From Clostridia bacterium (GTDB taxonomy: Bacteria > Bacillota > Clostridia > Lachnospirales > Cellulosilyticaceae), in the NCBI GenBank assembly GCA_029256345.1, contig JAQSYC010000012.1, positions 1-16,386 of the forward strand: a DNA stretch of 16,386 nucleotides. Reading direction: 5' to 3'. The position numbers were made by a program, and so were the translations under genes. The stretch's first letter is position 1. The number at the start of each line of letters is the position of its first letter. Under the pieces are notes generated by a model, which searched no databases, was not told where the DNA came from, and saw nothing but the letters and a program-made list of their open reading frames with translations. Shown here piece after piece: positions 1-8,913 of this stretch.

Positions 1-984
1 TTCTTTGAACCTTTTAAGGCTTATGCCTTGGGTCATTCTAAGTCCTAAAAACATAAATTCTTCCATGGCCATCTTTTGAGTAATGTGTTCTTGCTCTTGT
101 TTCAATAAATTTAAGGCCCCATTCATTTTCACATAATGGTGAATGTCTATTTCATTGTGATATCTTGTATGGTTGAGAAAAGAGTGGGCGCCTAGACCTA
201 CCCCAATATACGCTTCGCTTTGCCAATAAAGTATATTATGCTTGCAGACTTTGCCCTCACGCGCCCAGTTAGATAACTCATACTGCTTATACCCTATGGT
301 TTTCAGATAGCCCTTTGCATAATGGTACATTTCTCTGTCCGTCAGCTCATCCACCACCTCCAGCCGCCCTTGCTCATAAAGCTCCCAAAATCTAGTCCCC
401 TCTTCTAAAATAAGTCCATAAACTGATAGATGATCTAGCTGGTATTTTCCTACCTGCTGCAAAGTCTGTTCAAATTCTAGAGTTGTTTGTGAAGGGATTG
501 CAAACATCAAGTCTGTATTAATGGCACAGCTTGTTTCTTGTCTCAAAATCTCAATACTTTTTTCCCAGTCCTCAAAAGTATGTCTTCTTCCTATGGCTTC
601 TAATAATCTATTATGGGTAGACTGCAGCCCTAAACTGATTCGATTAATAGGATAAGCTTTGATCACCTTCACGATATCCCGACTAATCGTTCCTGGATTA
701 GCTTCAATCGTCCATTCAGCCTCATGCTCCAGCTGAAAGCTGTCTACAACCGTCTTACAGATTCTATCCAATAAAAGAGGCGGAAGCATCGTTGGCGTGC
801 CTCCACCCATAAATATGGATTTAACTGTATAAAATGGACTAAGCACCTTTGCATAATTCTTTATTTCCAAAATCAGTGCTTCAGTATAAGCTGTATGAAG
901 CGCTGGTTTTGGAAAAGATAAAAAATCACAATAATGACATTTAGAGAAACAAAAGGGGATATGGATATATAGTCCTATTTTCAT
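1..984 (-). CDS. hemW: HemW, radical SAM heme chaperone (3' end cut by window edge)
   Basis: This is the first 328 codons of a coproporphyrinogen-dehydrogenase-like radical SAM protein; the stop lies beyond the left edge. The start ATG is at 984, with an AGAGG ribosome site overlapping the lepA stop codon and only 9 bases between the two genes. Residues C12, C16 and C19 form the CX3CX2C motif (CFSKCHYC) that binds the 4Fe-4S cluster, followed by a GGGTPT segment near residue 60. The family was long called HemN, but HemW proteins act in heme delivery rather than oxidative coproporphyrinogen decarboxylation. The CHYCDF form and the position directly behind lepA are typical of HemW in Firmicutes, where hrcA-grpE-dnaK usually follows. 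It is cytosolic and likely co-transcribed with lepA. Confidence 0.93.
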   Translation of the reverse strand, partial: MKIGLYIHIPFCFSKCHYCDFLSFPKPALHTAYTEALILEIKNYAKVLSPFYTVKSIFMGGGTPTMLPPLLLDRICKTVVDSFQLEHEAEWTIEANPGTISRDIVKVIKAYPINRISLGLQSTHNRLLEAIGRRHTFEDWEKSIEILRQETSCAINTDLMFAIPSQTTLEFEQTLQQVGKYQLDHLSVYGLILEEGTRFWELYEQGRLEVVDELTDREMYHYAKGYLKTIGYKQYELSNWAREGKVCKHNILYWQSEAYIGVGLGAHSFLNHTRYHNEIDIHHYVKMNGALNLLKQEQEHITQKMAMEEFMFLGLRMTQGISLKRFKE

Positions 985-993
985 ATAATGCCT

Positions 994-2805
994 CTATTCA
1001 TCTAATTTAAGTACACTCATAAATGCTTCTTGAGGCACTTCTACATTACCGACTTGACGCATACGTTTTTTACCTTCTTTTTGCTTTTCAAGCAGTTTTC
1101 TTTTTCTTGAAATATCTCCGCCATAGCATTTAGCCAAGACATCTTTGCGCATGGCACTAATGGTTTCTCGTGCTACAACCTTAGAGCCTATCGTCGCCTG
1201 AATAGGTATCTCAAAAAGATGCCTTGGAATCTCTTTCTTTAACTTCTCTGTTATTTTTCTTCCCTTTTCTGCTGACTTACCCTCATGAACAATCAAGGAG
1301 AGTGCATCAACCATTTCTCTATTAACAAGGATATCCAGTTTAACCAATTTTGATTGTGCATACCCTTTTAGTTCATAATCAAAAGAGGCATAACCTCTTG
1401 TCCTTGATTTGAGTGCATCAAAGAAATCATAAATAATTTCATTGAGTGGCAGTTCATAGGTTAAAACAGCTCTTGTTGCTTCCAAGTATTCCATTCCTAA
1501 ATAAGTCCCTCTTCTATCCTGACACAAATCCATAACGGCTCCAACATACTCTGATGGAACAATAACTTGTGCTTTTACCATCGGTTCTTCCATATATTTA
1601 ATCAAAGAAGGGTCTGGCAGATTTGCTGGATTGGAAAGATTAATCATCTCTCCGTTTGTTTGATGCACTTTGTAGATAACATTAGGTGCCGTTGTTACCA
1701 AATCCAAGTTATATTCTCTCTCAAGTCGTTCCTGTATAATCTCCATATGCAGCAACCCTAAGAAACCACATCGAAAACCAAAACCTAAGGCAATGGATGT
1801 TTCAGGTTCAAATACAAGTGAAGCATCATTTAACTGTAATTTTTCAAGACTGTCTCTTAAATCTCCATATTTAGCCCCATCAGCTGGATATAGTCCGCAG
1901 TAAACCATAGGGTTTACCTTTTTGTAACCCGGAAGCGCTTCTTTTGCTGGATTGCGGGCGTCTGTAACAGTATCACCCACACTGGTTTCTTTTACATTTT
2001 TGATACTGGCCGTAATATAGCCTACTTCACCAGGCACTAAAATCTCACTTGGTCTGAACTGACCTGCCCCAAACGTACCCACTTCAACAACCTCAAATTC
2101 TGCTTTAGTTGCGATCATCCTTATCTTCATGCCCTTTTTAACAACGCCTTCTTTAACTCTCACAAAGATAATAACCCCCTTATAAGGATCATAAAGCGAA
2201 TCAAAAATGAGGGCTTTAAGTGGTGCCTCTTTGTCTCCAACAGGGCACGGTACATCTCTGACAATCTTTTCTAACACATCTTTAATATTAAGGCCTGTTT
2301 TTGCAGATATAAGCGGCGTATCACTTGTATCTAATCCTATCACCTCTTCTATCTGATGTTTAACTGCCTCTGGATTGGCACTTGGCAAATCAATTTTATT
2401 GATAACAGGTATAACCTCCAGATCATGATCTAGGGCCAAATAAACGTTTGCAAGCGTCTGTGCCTCTATACCTTGTGCGGCGTCCACCACAAGAATAGCC
2501 CCTTCACAGGCTGCTAAACTTCTTGATACCTCATAATTAAAATCCACATGTCCTGGTGTATCAATTAAATGAAAAATATATTCTTCACCATCATCCGCAT
2601 GATAAATAAGTCTTACTGCCTGAGACTTAATGGTAATACCTCTTTCTCTTTCGAGATCCATATTATCAAGCACTTGCTCCTGCATCTCTCTTGCAGCAAG
2701 CGTTCCTGTCATCTGAATAATACGGTCAGCCAACGTACTTTTACCATGATCAATATGTGCAATAATGCAAAAATTTCTAATTCTTTCCTGTATTGAAAGA
2801 GACAT
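994..2805 (-). CDS. lepA: Elongation factor 4 (LepA), ribosomal back-translocase GTPase
   Basis: A 603-residue translational GTPase of the usual length for LepA/EF4. It acts on the ribosome, where the family is linked to back-translocation and to initiation or 30S assembly. The N-terminal G domain shows the P-loop AHIDHGKST at residues 16-24, DTPGH at about 82-86 and NKID at 136-139. The C-terminal part ends in the LepA-specific region with the segment [20 protein letters not shown]. The start ATG at 2805 has a GGAGG ribosome site at 2812-2816. A strong promoter lies just upstream (2866-2895), so lepA-hemW can be expressed independently of spoIIP. No odd features were seen. Confidence 0.98.
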   Translation of the reverse strand: MSLSIQERIRNFCIIAHIDHGKSTLADRIIQMTGTLAAREMQEQVLDNMDLERERGITIKSQAVRLIYHADDGEEYIFHLIDTPGHVDFNYEVSRSLAACEGAILVVDAAQGIEAQTLANVYLALDHDLEVIPVINKIDLPSANPEAVKHQIEEVIGLDTSDTPLISAKTGLNIKDVLEKIVRDVPCPVGDKEAPLKALIFDSLYDPYKGVIIFVRVKEGVVKKGMKIRMIATKAEFEVVEVGTFGAGQFRPSEILVPGEVGYITASIKNVKETSVGDTVTDARNPAKEALPGYKKVNPMVYCGLYPADGAKYGDLRDSLEKLQLNDASLVFEPETSIALGFGFRCGFLGLLHMEIIQERLEREYNLDLVTTAPNVIYKVHQTNGEMINLSNPANLPDPSLIKYMEEPMVKAQVIVPSEYVGAVMDLCQDRRGTYLGMEYLEATRAVLTYELPLNEIIYDFFDALKSRTRGYASFDYELKGYAQSKLVKLDILVNREMVDALSLIVHEGKSAEKGRKITEKLKKEIPRHLFEIPIQATIGSKVVARETISAMRKDVLAKCYGGDISRKRKLLEKQKEGKKRMRQVGNVEVPQEAFMSVLKLDE

Positions 2806-2865
2806 ATTGCCCCTCCTTAATTTCTTTTGTAGTCTATCGATATATAGTATATCACAATCCTTGCT

Positions 2866-2895
2866 ATTATAGCACAGGCTTTATTTGCGTATCAA
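2866..2895 (-). promoter_or_regulatory. Sigma-A-type promoter of lepA-hemW
   Basis: On the minus strand, TTGATA (2895-2890) is followed after 18 bases by a perfect TATAAT (2871-2866), preceded by TG at the extended -10 position (TGCTATAAT). The -35 box overlaps the spoIIP stop codon (2892-2894). A second TG-extended -10-like sequence (TGATATACT, down to 2846) lies about 20 bases further on with no good -35. This would start the lepA transcript about 50-60 bases ahead of the ATG. No terminator was seen after spoIIP, so read-through from spoIIP is also possible. Confidence 0.7.
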
Positions 2896-4085
2896 TCTTT
2901 TTCAATGACTTTTGCAATAATATCTGCAAGGGGTACCGTCGCATTTAACGCTTCTTCACCCGTATTGGTCTGTGCACCTATTTCAATAAGCAGTGACAAA
3001 GGCTTCATATGTAAACTATACCTGTACTCTCTTAAAAAAATTTTTCTCATAAGTCCCGGATAATACTCATAAGCTTTTTCTTGGGTTTGCAATGAAAAAG
3101 CTAAATTATCATCGAGATAAGGGTTCCTAAGTTCTTCTTTTTGAACCAGTTCTCCTTCAACATTTCTATTCATACAAAGTCCATTAACAAACATGACTTT
3201 AGCCGTTTCTTTATTATTTAATGTGGTAACTAACTTGACATTTTCAGGAACCCCATCTCTATGAATATCGATGCATATTTCGATAGATGGGTTTTCTTCC
3301 AATATTTTAGGAATAGTTTTTTCCATAATTTCATAGGCACCAGTTACATTCCATGTGTCATCCTTGTAAAATTCTTTTTTGACATGTAAGGTTTCTATCC
3401 CATATTCATTTTCAAAGATGTCTTTGAGTTTATCCCCCACATCAACAACTGTTTTTCCATCTGCATAAGCTTCTCGGGCGTGGGTATGAAAAATTAAAAT
3501 TTTAGGACCTTCTCCTTTATCATTGATACTAAGCCCTTTAGTCATCAGCTTATAAAAATCCCATCTTTTCAAAAAATCTGTATTAATTTCTAAAGCAGCA
3601 TCTCCACTTATAAAATTTTTCAAGATATAATATGAATCTTTATAATTATCAGGGTTGATAGCTTCTTTTTTATCACTGGGACTATTGGGAGTATAAAAGT
3701 CGGATTCTGTATAGCTGAAAATCTGCTCTTGATCAGAATTTTCAAAATATCCTGGAATATCTTGCAGTTCTCCCTCAGCGTTATAAGCATATTCTTTTAG
3801 ATAGGGCATTGTTTGTGTGATAAAGGTTATAGGTTCTCCAATCATTACTTGTGTCAGATGATAAAAATAATTTTTTATAAACAGTTTATTATCTATGGTA
3901 TCGTTAAACCGCGGCAAAACGCTATTAATAACCATTTCTCCTACTGTTAGATTATAGCGAACAGTTATATCTGCCAAAGCATTTGTTGCTGATATCAAAA
4001 TGAACCCATATAAAATTATTTTTTTGATGCGTTCATTTTGAAACAGCTCCTTCACACTGCTGTATAAATAATAGATACTTTTCAA
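2892..4085 (-). CDS. spoIIP: Stage II sporulation protein P (peptidoglycan amidase/endopeptidase)
   Basis: SpoIIP is part of the SpoIID-SpoIIM-SpoIIP machine that degrades septal peptidoglycan and drives engulfment of the forespore; it is anchored in the mother-cell membrane. The call rests on the zinc-amidase motifs FHTHAREAY (His at about 200), DIHRDG (His at about 275) and LLIEIGAQTNT (Glu at about 368), counted from the start chosen here. One membrane segment lies near residues 22-40. I place the start at TTG 4085: GGAGGGGAGG at 4092-4101 sits just before it. The in-frame ATG at 4103 would put this ribosome site inside the coding region and has no site of its own. The product is 397 residues, close to the usual length. 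It lies 59 bases behind gpr, as in Bacillus. A sigma-E promoter would be expected but I could not identify one. Confidence 0.93.
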   Translation of the reverse strand: MKSIYYLYSSVKELFQNERIKKIILYGFILISATNALADITVRYNLTVGEMVINSVLPRFNDTIDNKLFIKNYFYHLTQVMIGEPITFITQTMPYLKEYAYNAEGELQDIPGYFENSDQEQIFSYTESDFYTPNSPSDKKEAINPDNYKDSYYILKNFISGDAALEINTDFLKRWDFYKLMTKGLSINDKGEGPKILIFHTHAREAYADGKTVVDVGDKLKDIFENEYGIETLHVKKEFYKDDTWNVTGAYEIMEKTIPKILEENPSIEICIDIHRDGVPENVKLVTTLNNKETAKVMFVNGLCMNRNVEGELVQKEELRNPYLDDNLAFSLQTQEKAYEYYPGLMRKIFLREYRYSLHMKPLSLLIEIGAQTNTGEEALNATVPLADIIAKVIEKD

Positions 4086-4144
4086 GATAATCCTCCCCTC
4101 CATCTGCTCTCTAATAGTTTATAGACTTGTCTCTGTTTTTATGA

Positions 4145-5158
4145 CTAATAAGTATATTTATTGATATCATCAATAGTAATACCCGGGTGAACAGCTATAT
4201 TAATAGCATTCGCAATAATATTTGTCAGATACTCTATCACTTCATCAATTTCTTTAGGCGTTACAAATAAATCGCCTATTTCAGGAAGAAGTGTTTCTCT
4301 AATAAGCTGGTATTTTTCTTGTTCGCTTAATTCTTTGAGCATATCATACAGCGGTGAGTGCTCTGCTTGTTTAAGCATGTTTTCAATCAACTGACTGAAT
4401 GCATCAGATACTAAAGTTGCCGTATCAACTACTGTGGGAACTCCTATGGCTATGACAGGGCAGCCGAGAGTAGCACTGTTAAGCTGTTTTCTGGGATTTC
4501 CTACTCCTGCCCCTGGCGAGATGCCTGTATTGGTAATCTGAATGGTTGAATTAATTCTAGAAGCACTTCTGGCGGCTAACGCATCAATAGCAATAATACA
4601 GTCAGGCTTAACTTTTTCGGCTACCCCACTGATGATTTCAGCTGTTTCTATACCAGTAAGTCCCATAACCCCTGGAGCCAGGCTGCTTAGATAACATACC
4701 GATTCATCAATTGCTTCTGGCGTCTTCCTATTGATATGCCTTGTTACAAGCACTCTGCCAGCTACCTTTGGGCCTAACGTATCTGGTGTAGCAAATCTAT
4801 TGCCTAGACCAATTACAAGTACTTCAAGAGATTTTTTTTCTTTTTGTGGCAGTACAGAAGCAATAGCTTTTGCAAGAAGGCCAATCACCTCTTTATGCGT
4901 ATCAGGATCATTTTCTTTGATTTGTCTGCATTCAATCGTAATATACTGTCCCTGAGGTTTCCCCATGCTTTCTTCTCCTGCTTGATCTTTAATATCTACG
5001 TGAGTAAGCATGATTTTATATTCCTCTATCGTTTGTGTACTTACCTGTACACCAGGTATTTCATAATCATCGTCACGGTTTAATTTAAGTGTATTACTTA
5101 TTTCAATCGCTAAATCTGTTCTTGGAAACCAATTGTTAGATGCCTTGTTATGATCCAT
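4145..5158 (-). CDS. gpr: Germination protease (GPR), spore SASP endopeptidase
   Basis: GPR degrades the small acid-soluble DNA-binding proteins (SASPs) at germination; it is made in the forespore as a zymogen that processes itself. The N-terminus carries RTDLAIE at residues 13-19, resembling the SASP-like autoprocessing site of the family. The aspartate protease core shows GLGNRFATPDTLGP and IAIDALAAR, regions known to hold the catalytic aspartates. Length is 337 residues, slightly shorter than the roughly 370 of Bacillus enzymes. The start is ATG 5158, with GAGGAG at 5166-5171 seven bases ahead; an upstream in-frame TTG (5173) would overlap that site. It is divergent from rpsT and followed by spoIIP. 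Expression from a sigma-F/G promoter is expected from the family, but no convincing one was found in the 180-base gap. Confidence 0.96.
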   Translation of the reverse strand: MDHNKASNNWFPRTDLAIEISNTLKLNRDDDYEIPGVQVSTQTIEEYKIMLTHVDIKDQAGEESMGKPQGQYITIECRQIKENDPDTHKEVIGLLAKAIASVLPQKEKKSLEVLVIGLGNRFATPDTLGPKVAGRVLVTRHINRKTPEAIDESVCYLSSLAPGVMGLTGIETAEIISGVAEKVKPDCIIAIDALAARSASRINSTIQITNTGISPGAGVGNPRKQLNSATLGCPVIAIGVPTVVDTATLVSDAFSQLIENMLKQAEHSPLYDMLKELSEQEKYQLIRETLLPEIGDLFVTPKEIDEVIEYLTNIIANAINIAVHPGITIDDINKYTY

Positions 5159-5241
5159 CAAATCACTCCTCAAAATTTTTATATCACACTTTTATAAACT
5201 ACATACTAAGTATCTTTACCATTATTTTTTATTGATATACA

Positions 5242-5270
5242 TTGACTTCATACGATTATTCAGCTATAAT
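5242..5270 (+). promoter_or_regulatory. Sigma-A promoter of rpsT
   Basis: TTGACT at 5242-5247 and TATAAT at 5265-5270 are separated by 17 bases, a near-perfect housekeeping promoter as expected for a ribosomal protein gene. Transcription would begin near 5277, giving a leader of about 60 bases before the rpsT ATG. I saw no strong hairpin or riboswitch fold in that leader. Confidence 0.88.
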
Positions 5271-5338
5271 GAACTTGTTTATAACCGTTCATAATTCCCC
5301 TAACCGTGTCCATAGAATATGAATGGAGGTGCCATACC

Positions 5339-5602
5339 ATGGCAAATATTAAATCAGCAAAGAAACGTATTAAAGTTATTGCAACAAAAACTGCTCGTAA
5401 TCGTTCAGTTCGTTCAGCAGTTAAAACTCAAATTAAAAAAGTGGGATTAGCTGTAGACACTAAAGATTTACAAGCTGCACAAAGCGCTTTAGTTGTTGCA
5501 GTAAAAGCTATTGATAAAGCTACTGCAAAAGGTGTATACCACAAAAAAACGGCTGCACGAAAAAAATCTACACTTGCTACTTTAGTTAATTCAATTGCTT
5601 AA
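5339..5602 (+). CDS. rpsT: 30S ribosomal protein S20
   Basis: This is an 87-residue, lysine-rich primary 16S rRNA-binding protein of the small subunit. MANIKSAKKRIKV at the start is the hallmark of bacterial S20, and the body is a string of basic, alanine-rich helices. The start is ATG 5339, with GGAGGT at 5325-5330 eight bases ahead. A longer in-frame reading from 5306 has no ribosome site and would add residues absent from S20. The gene is a single-gene transcription unit with its own promoter and terminator. It sits between holA and gpr, exactly as in Bacillus subtilis. Confidence 0.98.
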   Translation: MANIKSAKKRIKVIATKTARNRSVRSAVKTQIKKVGLAVDTKDLQAAQSALVVAVKAIDKATAKGVYHKKTAARKKSTLATLVNSIA

Positions 5603-5617
5603 TGTGTAAATGAGATA

Positions 5618-5650
5618 AAACAAAAAGACCCTATAAGGGTCTTTTTGTTT
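5618..5650. terminator. Bidirectional intrinsic terminator between rpsT and holA
   Basis: AAACAAAAAGACCCT (5618-5632) and AGGGTCTTTTTGTTT (5636-5650) form a perfect 15-bp stem with a 3-base ATA loop. The A-run on one arm and T-run on the other give a U-tract in either direction, so one hairpin can end both the plus-strand rpsT transcript and the minus-strand comEA...holA transcript. Confidence 0.92.
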
Positions 5651-5653
5651 GGC

Positions 5654-6622
5654 TTAATTTAAGCACTGCATAATCAATATTTCCACTCTCTTGATACTCT
5701 CCATCTTCCCAGTTTTTATATCCTTATCCGTTTCGAGACACAATGCTAATATTTCTTCAAGCTGTTTAAAGGTATATAAGTTGACCTGTTCTGTCATTTC
5801 TTTAAGGGCAAAATAAGGCAATTTTATTTTGGAGGCAATTTCTTTAGCAGGCATCTTACTCTTCAGCAAATATTTTACTTGAAGCATCACCCTGTATTGT
5901 CTGGCAATTAATACCAAGATCCCTATAGGGGATTCCTTGCCTTGAATAAGCGTATGATAAATTTGAAACGCCTCATTGGCTTTACGATGAGCAATTTTTT
6001 TTACCAATTCAAAAATCCTTTTTTCAAGTGAGAATACACACACTTTATCAATATCCTCTTTTGTAACAGCCTTGCCATGCGTATAGGCGATTAGCTTATC
6101 AAGTTCTCCCCTCATATAAACTATGTCCTCTGGCATATTTCTCAAAAAATATTTCAGCATGGCGGGAGCAATATTGAGTTGGTTCAGCTGTGCCTGCTCC
6201 TCCAACATCTCATAAACCTTATCTTCTCCCGGATAATCAAATGTTATGACTGTATGTTTTGTATGCATGGACTTAAAAAGCTTACTTCTTTTATCTACTT
6301 CTTTTTCATCAATAATAAGCACAAGATACTCTGGTATATTTTTAATGAACTCTTCAAACTTGTCTGCTTCCTCTTTTTTCCCCGCCTTAAAGAATCCACT
6401 GTTTTTCATATAAATCATTTTTTTATCTGCAAAAAATGGTAGCGTTTCTGCAATATCTATCAATTTGGATACTGTAATATCCTTATCTTCAGCTTCAAAA
6501 TAGTTCATCATTTCATCAGCTACTGTTAGGGTTTTGTTTTTTATTTCTAAAATCCATTTATTTTTTGACCAAGTATCTTCACCCACGAGCAGATAACACC
6601 TGTCATTTTCTTCTGTTTGCAT
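5654..6622 (-). CDS. holA: DNA polymerase III, delta subunit
   Basis: This is the delta subunit of the clamp loader, which opens the beta sliding clamp during replication. The 322-residue product has the family's beginning (YLLVGEDTWSKNKW, compare the usual YLLYGEE) and the helical C-terminal part with SPIGILVLIARQYRVMLQ, a stretch well conserved in HolA. As usual for delta, it has no working Walker motifs. The start is ATG 6622, seven bases after AGGAGG at 6630-6635; it overlaps the comEC stop as TGATG, which implies translational coupling. A GTG one codon upstream is possible but lies too close to the ribosome site. The comEC-holA-rpsT order is the classical Firmicutes arrangement. Confidence 0.95.
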   Translation of the reverse strand: MQTEENDRCYLLVGEDTWSKNKWILEIKNKTLTVADEMMNYFEAEDKDITVSKLIDIAETLPFFADKKMIYMKNSGFFKAGKKEEADKFEEFIKNIPEYLVLIIDEKEVDKRSKLFKSMHTKHTVITFDYPGEDKVYEMLEEQAQLNQLNIAPAMLKYFLRNMPEDIVYMRGELDKLIAYTHGKAVTKEDIDKVCVFSLEKRIFELVKKIAHRKANEAFQIYHTLIQGKESPIGILVLIARQYRVMLQVKYLLKSKMPAKEIASKIKLPYFALKEMTEQVNLYTFKQLEEILALCLETDKDIKTGKMESIKRVEILIMQCLN

Positions 6623-8913
6623 CACGAATCCTCCTTTATCTGTGTCTGCAAAACGACATTTTCTCCATCTGTTTTGATGGATATAGCCCCCTGTACATCT
6701 GTCCTAAATACACTCACTGGATACTTAGAAAGGGTGTCTAATGTTTTAGGATGGGGATGTCCGTATCGATTGCTTATGCCACAACTTATAATAGCATATT
6801 GGGGCCTCATTTTCAAAAGTGCCCCTTCATCTGTTGAGGTATAAGAGCCATGGTGGCTCACCTTCCAAACATCTACTTCATCTATGATTCGAGCAATTTG
6901 CTTTTCCAGAGTCTTACTTACATCCCCTGCAAATACTGCAGAAAAAGATCCGTATTGTATCAGACAGCTTAAGGAATTATCATTGTTATTTTCCAGTGTA
7001 CTGGCAGTTTGAGGTGTTAAATAAGTTATTCTTATGTTGTCAAGGGTCATAGCATCTAAATAACCCGCCTTATAAAGATTAACTTTTTTATCTATACATT
7101 TATGAATCAGTTCAGTCATCAAGTCAGACTCATCCGATTTAGAGACAAATATATTTTTAATCCTTATATCGGTATCTAATAATTCAATAATCCCCCCCAC
7201 ATGATCCGCATCTGAATGAGACAAAATAACTGCCTCAACCTCTTTTTTGCCACGGTACTTTATATACCGTTCCAGTACTTTCCCTTTCCCAAAATTACCT
7301 CCATCTATTACAACGATTTGGTTCTGAGCTGTTGTCATAACTATGCCATCGCCTTGTCCTACATAAAGATAAGTGATATCAACTACTTTAGGCCATGCCA
7401 TAAAACCAAGACAACTTACGCCTACCGATAGTAGTGTTAGAGAGAAAGCTGTTCTCTTTTTAATATAGCCCATTATTCCCAAAAAAACTACACCTAAAAG
7501 ACTGCAATAAACAATCAAATGAACCCAATGAGGTTTGCCTGTGCAATAAGTGCCTAAAGGCATTGTGAGCATTTTTTCTCCTGTCACTGCAACGGCGTCC
7601 AGTAACAAAATAATTATTTTTGCAAGAAAAACACTTGCATTAAGATAGACTGTACTAATGAGTAAAGTGACCCAACCCCCTATAATGATGATAGAAAAAA
7701 GCGGAATAAATATAATATTTAAAACACTGCATAGCAAAGGCACCTCATAAAAATGCAATGCTAAAATAGGATAGGTCCCCAAAGTCACACACCCCCATGG
7801 GATGATGACCTGTATAAGTCGCTTATAGTGCTTGGTCACATGCCGCTCTGTCTTTTCTATAATTTTTGGTGCTAGGCTTAGGCTTCCCACAGCTACAAAG
7901 GACAACTGAAATCCTACTTGTTGAAGCTGAAAAGGATTGATCATCAGAATAAGCCACGCGGCGATTGCCAAACTGCTCAGTATATCCTCCTCTTCATGGA
8001 TACACCTTGCCATCATCATCAGTGTAGCCATACTACAAGCTCTGACAGTGGAGGTACTTAAACCTGTCAAAATAGCGTAAAGCCAAATTAGAAGACATGC
8101 ACCTATATATCTTGGAATATAGGGTATTCCCATATAACTTAGTACCATATAAACAATCCCCATGAAAAGTGCAATGTGAAAACCTGATATAGATAAGACA
8201 TGTCCTATGCCGGTTTTAGAATAAATTTGGTAGAGCTCCTCCGGAATTTCATCATCATTACCAATTAATAAAGTCTGCATAATTCCCTTATCTCCCCGCT
8301 GGAATACCTTTTCGATTTGTCTCTCTAGGAGAGAATGGATACGCCATTTGCTAACAGGTGCTGGATCAATTCTCTCATATCTTTGCGCTTTAACTGTTGC
8401 CAGAGTACCTTGACTCATTAAATATTTCTCATAATCCATATCACTAGGATTCATTTTTTGGCTGACTGGGAGTGTCTTTCCTGAAATTTTAATTTTGTCA
8501 TATTGCTGTATGGCGTCTTGTACTGCAAGCTGCACACGGACTTTTGAACTAATACTTTTCTCCTTGCCTTTATCCTGAAGCTTTACTTGGTGAAGAATGA
8601 GGGTATCACTATATGCGCCTTCAATAATCTGTTGGACAGTTCCCTCCAGTGTCATAACTTTATTTTCAATAAAATATTTTTTCTCCTGCACCGTCGGATG
8701 TCCTAGTGTCACTAACACCCCTAGTCCAATCATCCCAGCAGAAACATAAAAGTATTTATGACCATACCAAAAGTGGCCGGCCAGCCCTCCAAGCATACTG
8801 ATGATGATAAAAAAAGGGAAGAAATGCACTTGATTTAAGTGCATTTCTCCCCCTAATAGCCCAATGATAAACCATATAATGATTTGAACTGCTGGTCTTT
8901 TCACTTTATTCAA
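6622..8913 (-). CDS. comEC: ComEC/Rec2 competence DNA-uptake channel with C-terminal metallo-beta-lactamase domain
   Basis: ComEC is the membrane channel that takes up single-stranded DNA during transformation. The roughly 763-residue product has all three family parts: an N-terminal DUF4131 region with membrane helices, the multi-helix Competence domain (GIGHVLSISGFHIALFMG, near residues 235-255), and a C-terminal metallo-beta-lactamase-type nuclease domain with HSDADH near residue 565, FAGD and SHHGS. These metal-binding residues look intact, so the gene appears functional. I choose TTG 8913 because GAAAGG at 8923-8928 lies nine bases ahead; a longer GTG reading from 8943 lacks a ribosome site. 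It overlaps the lipoprotein gene by 8 bases and holA by 1. A hairpin with a U-run lies inside its first codons (8809-8848), and there is a G7 run at 7193-7199. comEB, usually between comEA and comEC in Bacillus, is absent. Confidence 0.95.
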   Translation of the reverse strand: MNKVKRPAVQIIIWFIIGLLGGEMHLNQVHFFPFFIIISMLGGLAGHFWYGHKYFYVSAGMIGLGVLVTLGHPTVQEKKYFIENKVMTLEGTVQQIIEGAYSDTLILHQVKLQDKGKEKSISSKVRVQLAVQDAIQQYDKIKISGKTLPVSQKMNPSDMDYEKYLMSQGTLATVKAQRYERIDPAPVSKWRIHSLLERQIEKVFQRGDKGIMQTLLIGNDDEIPEELYQIYSKTGIGHVLSISGFHIALFMGIVYMVLSYMGIPYIPRYIGACLLIWLYAILTGLSTSTVRACSMATLMMMARCIHEEEDILSSLAIAAWLILMINPFQLQQVGFQLSFVAVGSLSLAPKIIEKTERHVTKHYKRLIQVIIPWGCVTLGTYPILALHFYEVPLLCSVLNIIFIPLFSIIIIGGWVTLLISTVYLNASVFLAKIIILLLDAVAVTGEKMLTMPLGTYCTGKPHWVHLIVYCSLLGVVFLGIMGYIKKRTAFSLTLLSVGVSCLGFMAWPKVVDITYLYVGQGDGIVMTTAQNQIVVIDGGNFGKGKVLERYIKYRGKKEVEAVILSHSDADHVGGIIELLDTDIRIKNIFVSKSDESDLMTELIHKCIDKKVNLYKAGYLDAMTLDNIRITYLTPQTASTLENNNDNSLSCLIQYGSFSAVFAGDVSKTLEKQIARIIDEVDVWKVSHHGSYTSTDEGALLKMRPQYAIISCGISNRYGHPHPKTLDTLSKYPVSVFRTDVQGAISIKTDGENVVLQTQIKEDS
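8809..8848 (-). terminator. Possible intragenic terminator/attenuator in the 5' part of comEC
   Basis: Read on the comEC strand, AGAAATGCACTT (8848-8837), a 5-base loop and AAGTGCATTTCT (8831-8820) form a perfect 12-bp stem. It is followed by TCCC and then seven T residues (8815-8809). This has the shape of a rho-independent terminator, although the U-run begins four bases after the stem. It lies about 65 bases inside the comEC frame, just behind the upstream comEA/regulator/kinase/lipoprotein genes. Ribosomes translating comEC would normally mask it. Function is inference only. Confidence 0.4.

Noticed and set aside
994..2805. Plus-strand open frames of 60-80 codons lying inside lepA
   Set aside because: They are antisense to a highly conserved gene and lack ribosome sites and family resemblance.
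5177..5206. GTATG-N18-TATAAAA on the minus strand as a gpr forespore promoter
   Set aside because: The start of transcription would fall at the ribosome site, leaving almost no leader, and the -10 box matches poorly.
5202..5208. CATACTA, a perfect forespore sigma-F/G -10 box, upstream of gpr
   Set aside because: It reads on the plus strand, towards rpsT rather than gpr, and has no fitting -35 box; taken as chance.
5277..5338. A riboswitch or autoregulatory fold in the rpsT leader
   Set aside because: The leader is short and I saw no stable stem or alternative terminator in it.
5921..5935. Palindrome-like ATCCCTATAGGGGAT inside holA
   Set aside because: The arms are short and unequal, it sits in coding sequence and no U-run follows.
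6845..6859. GAGCCA/TGGCTC inverted repeat in comEC
   Set aside because: Only a 6-bp stem with a 3-base loop at the codons of the conserved SHHGS region; explained by protein coding.
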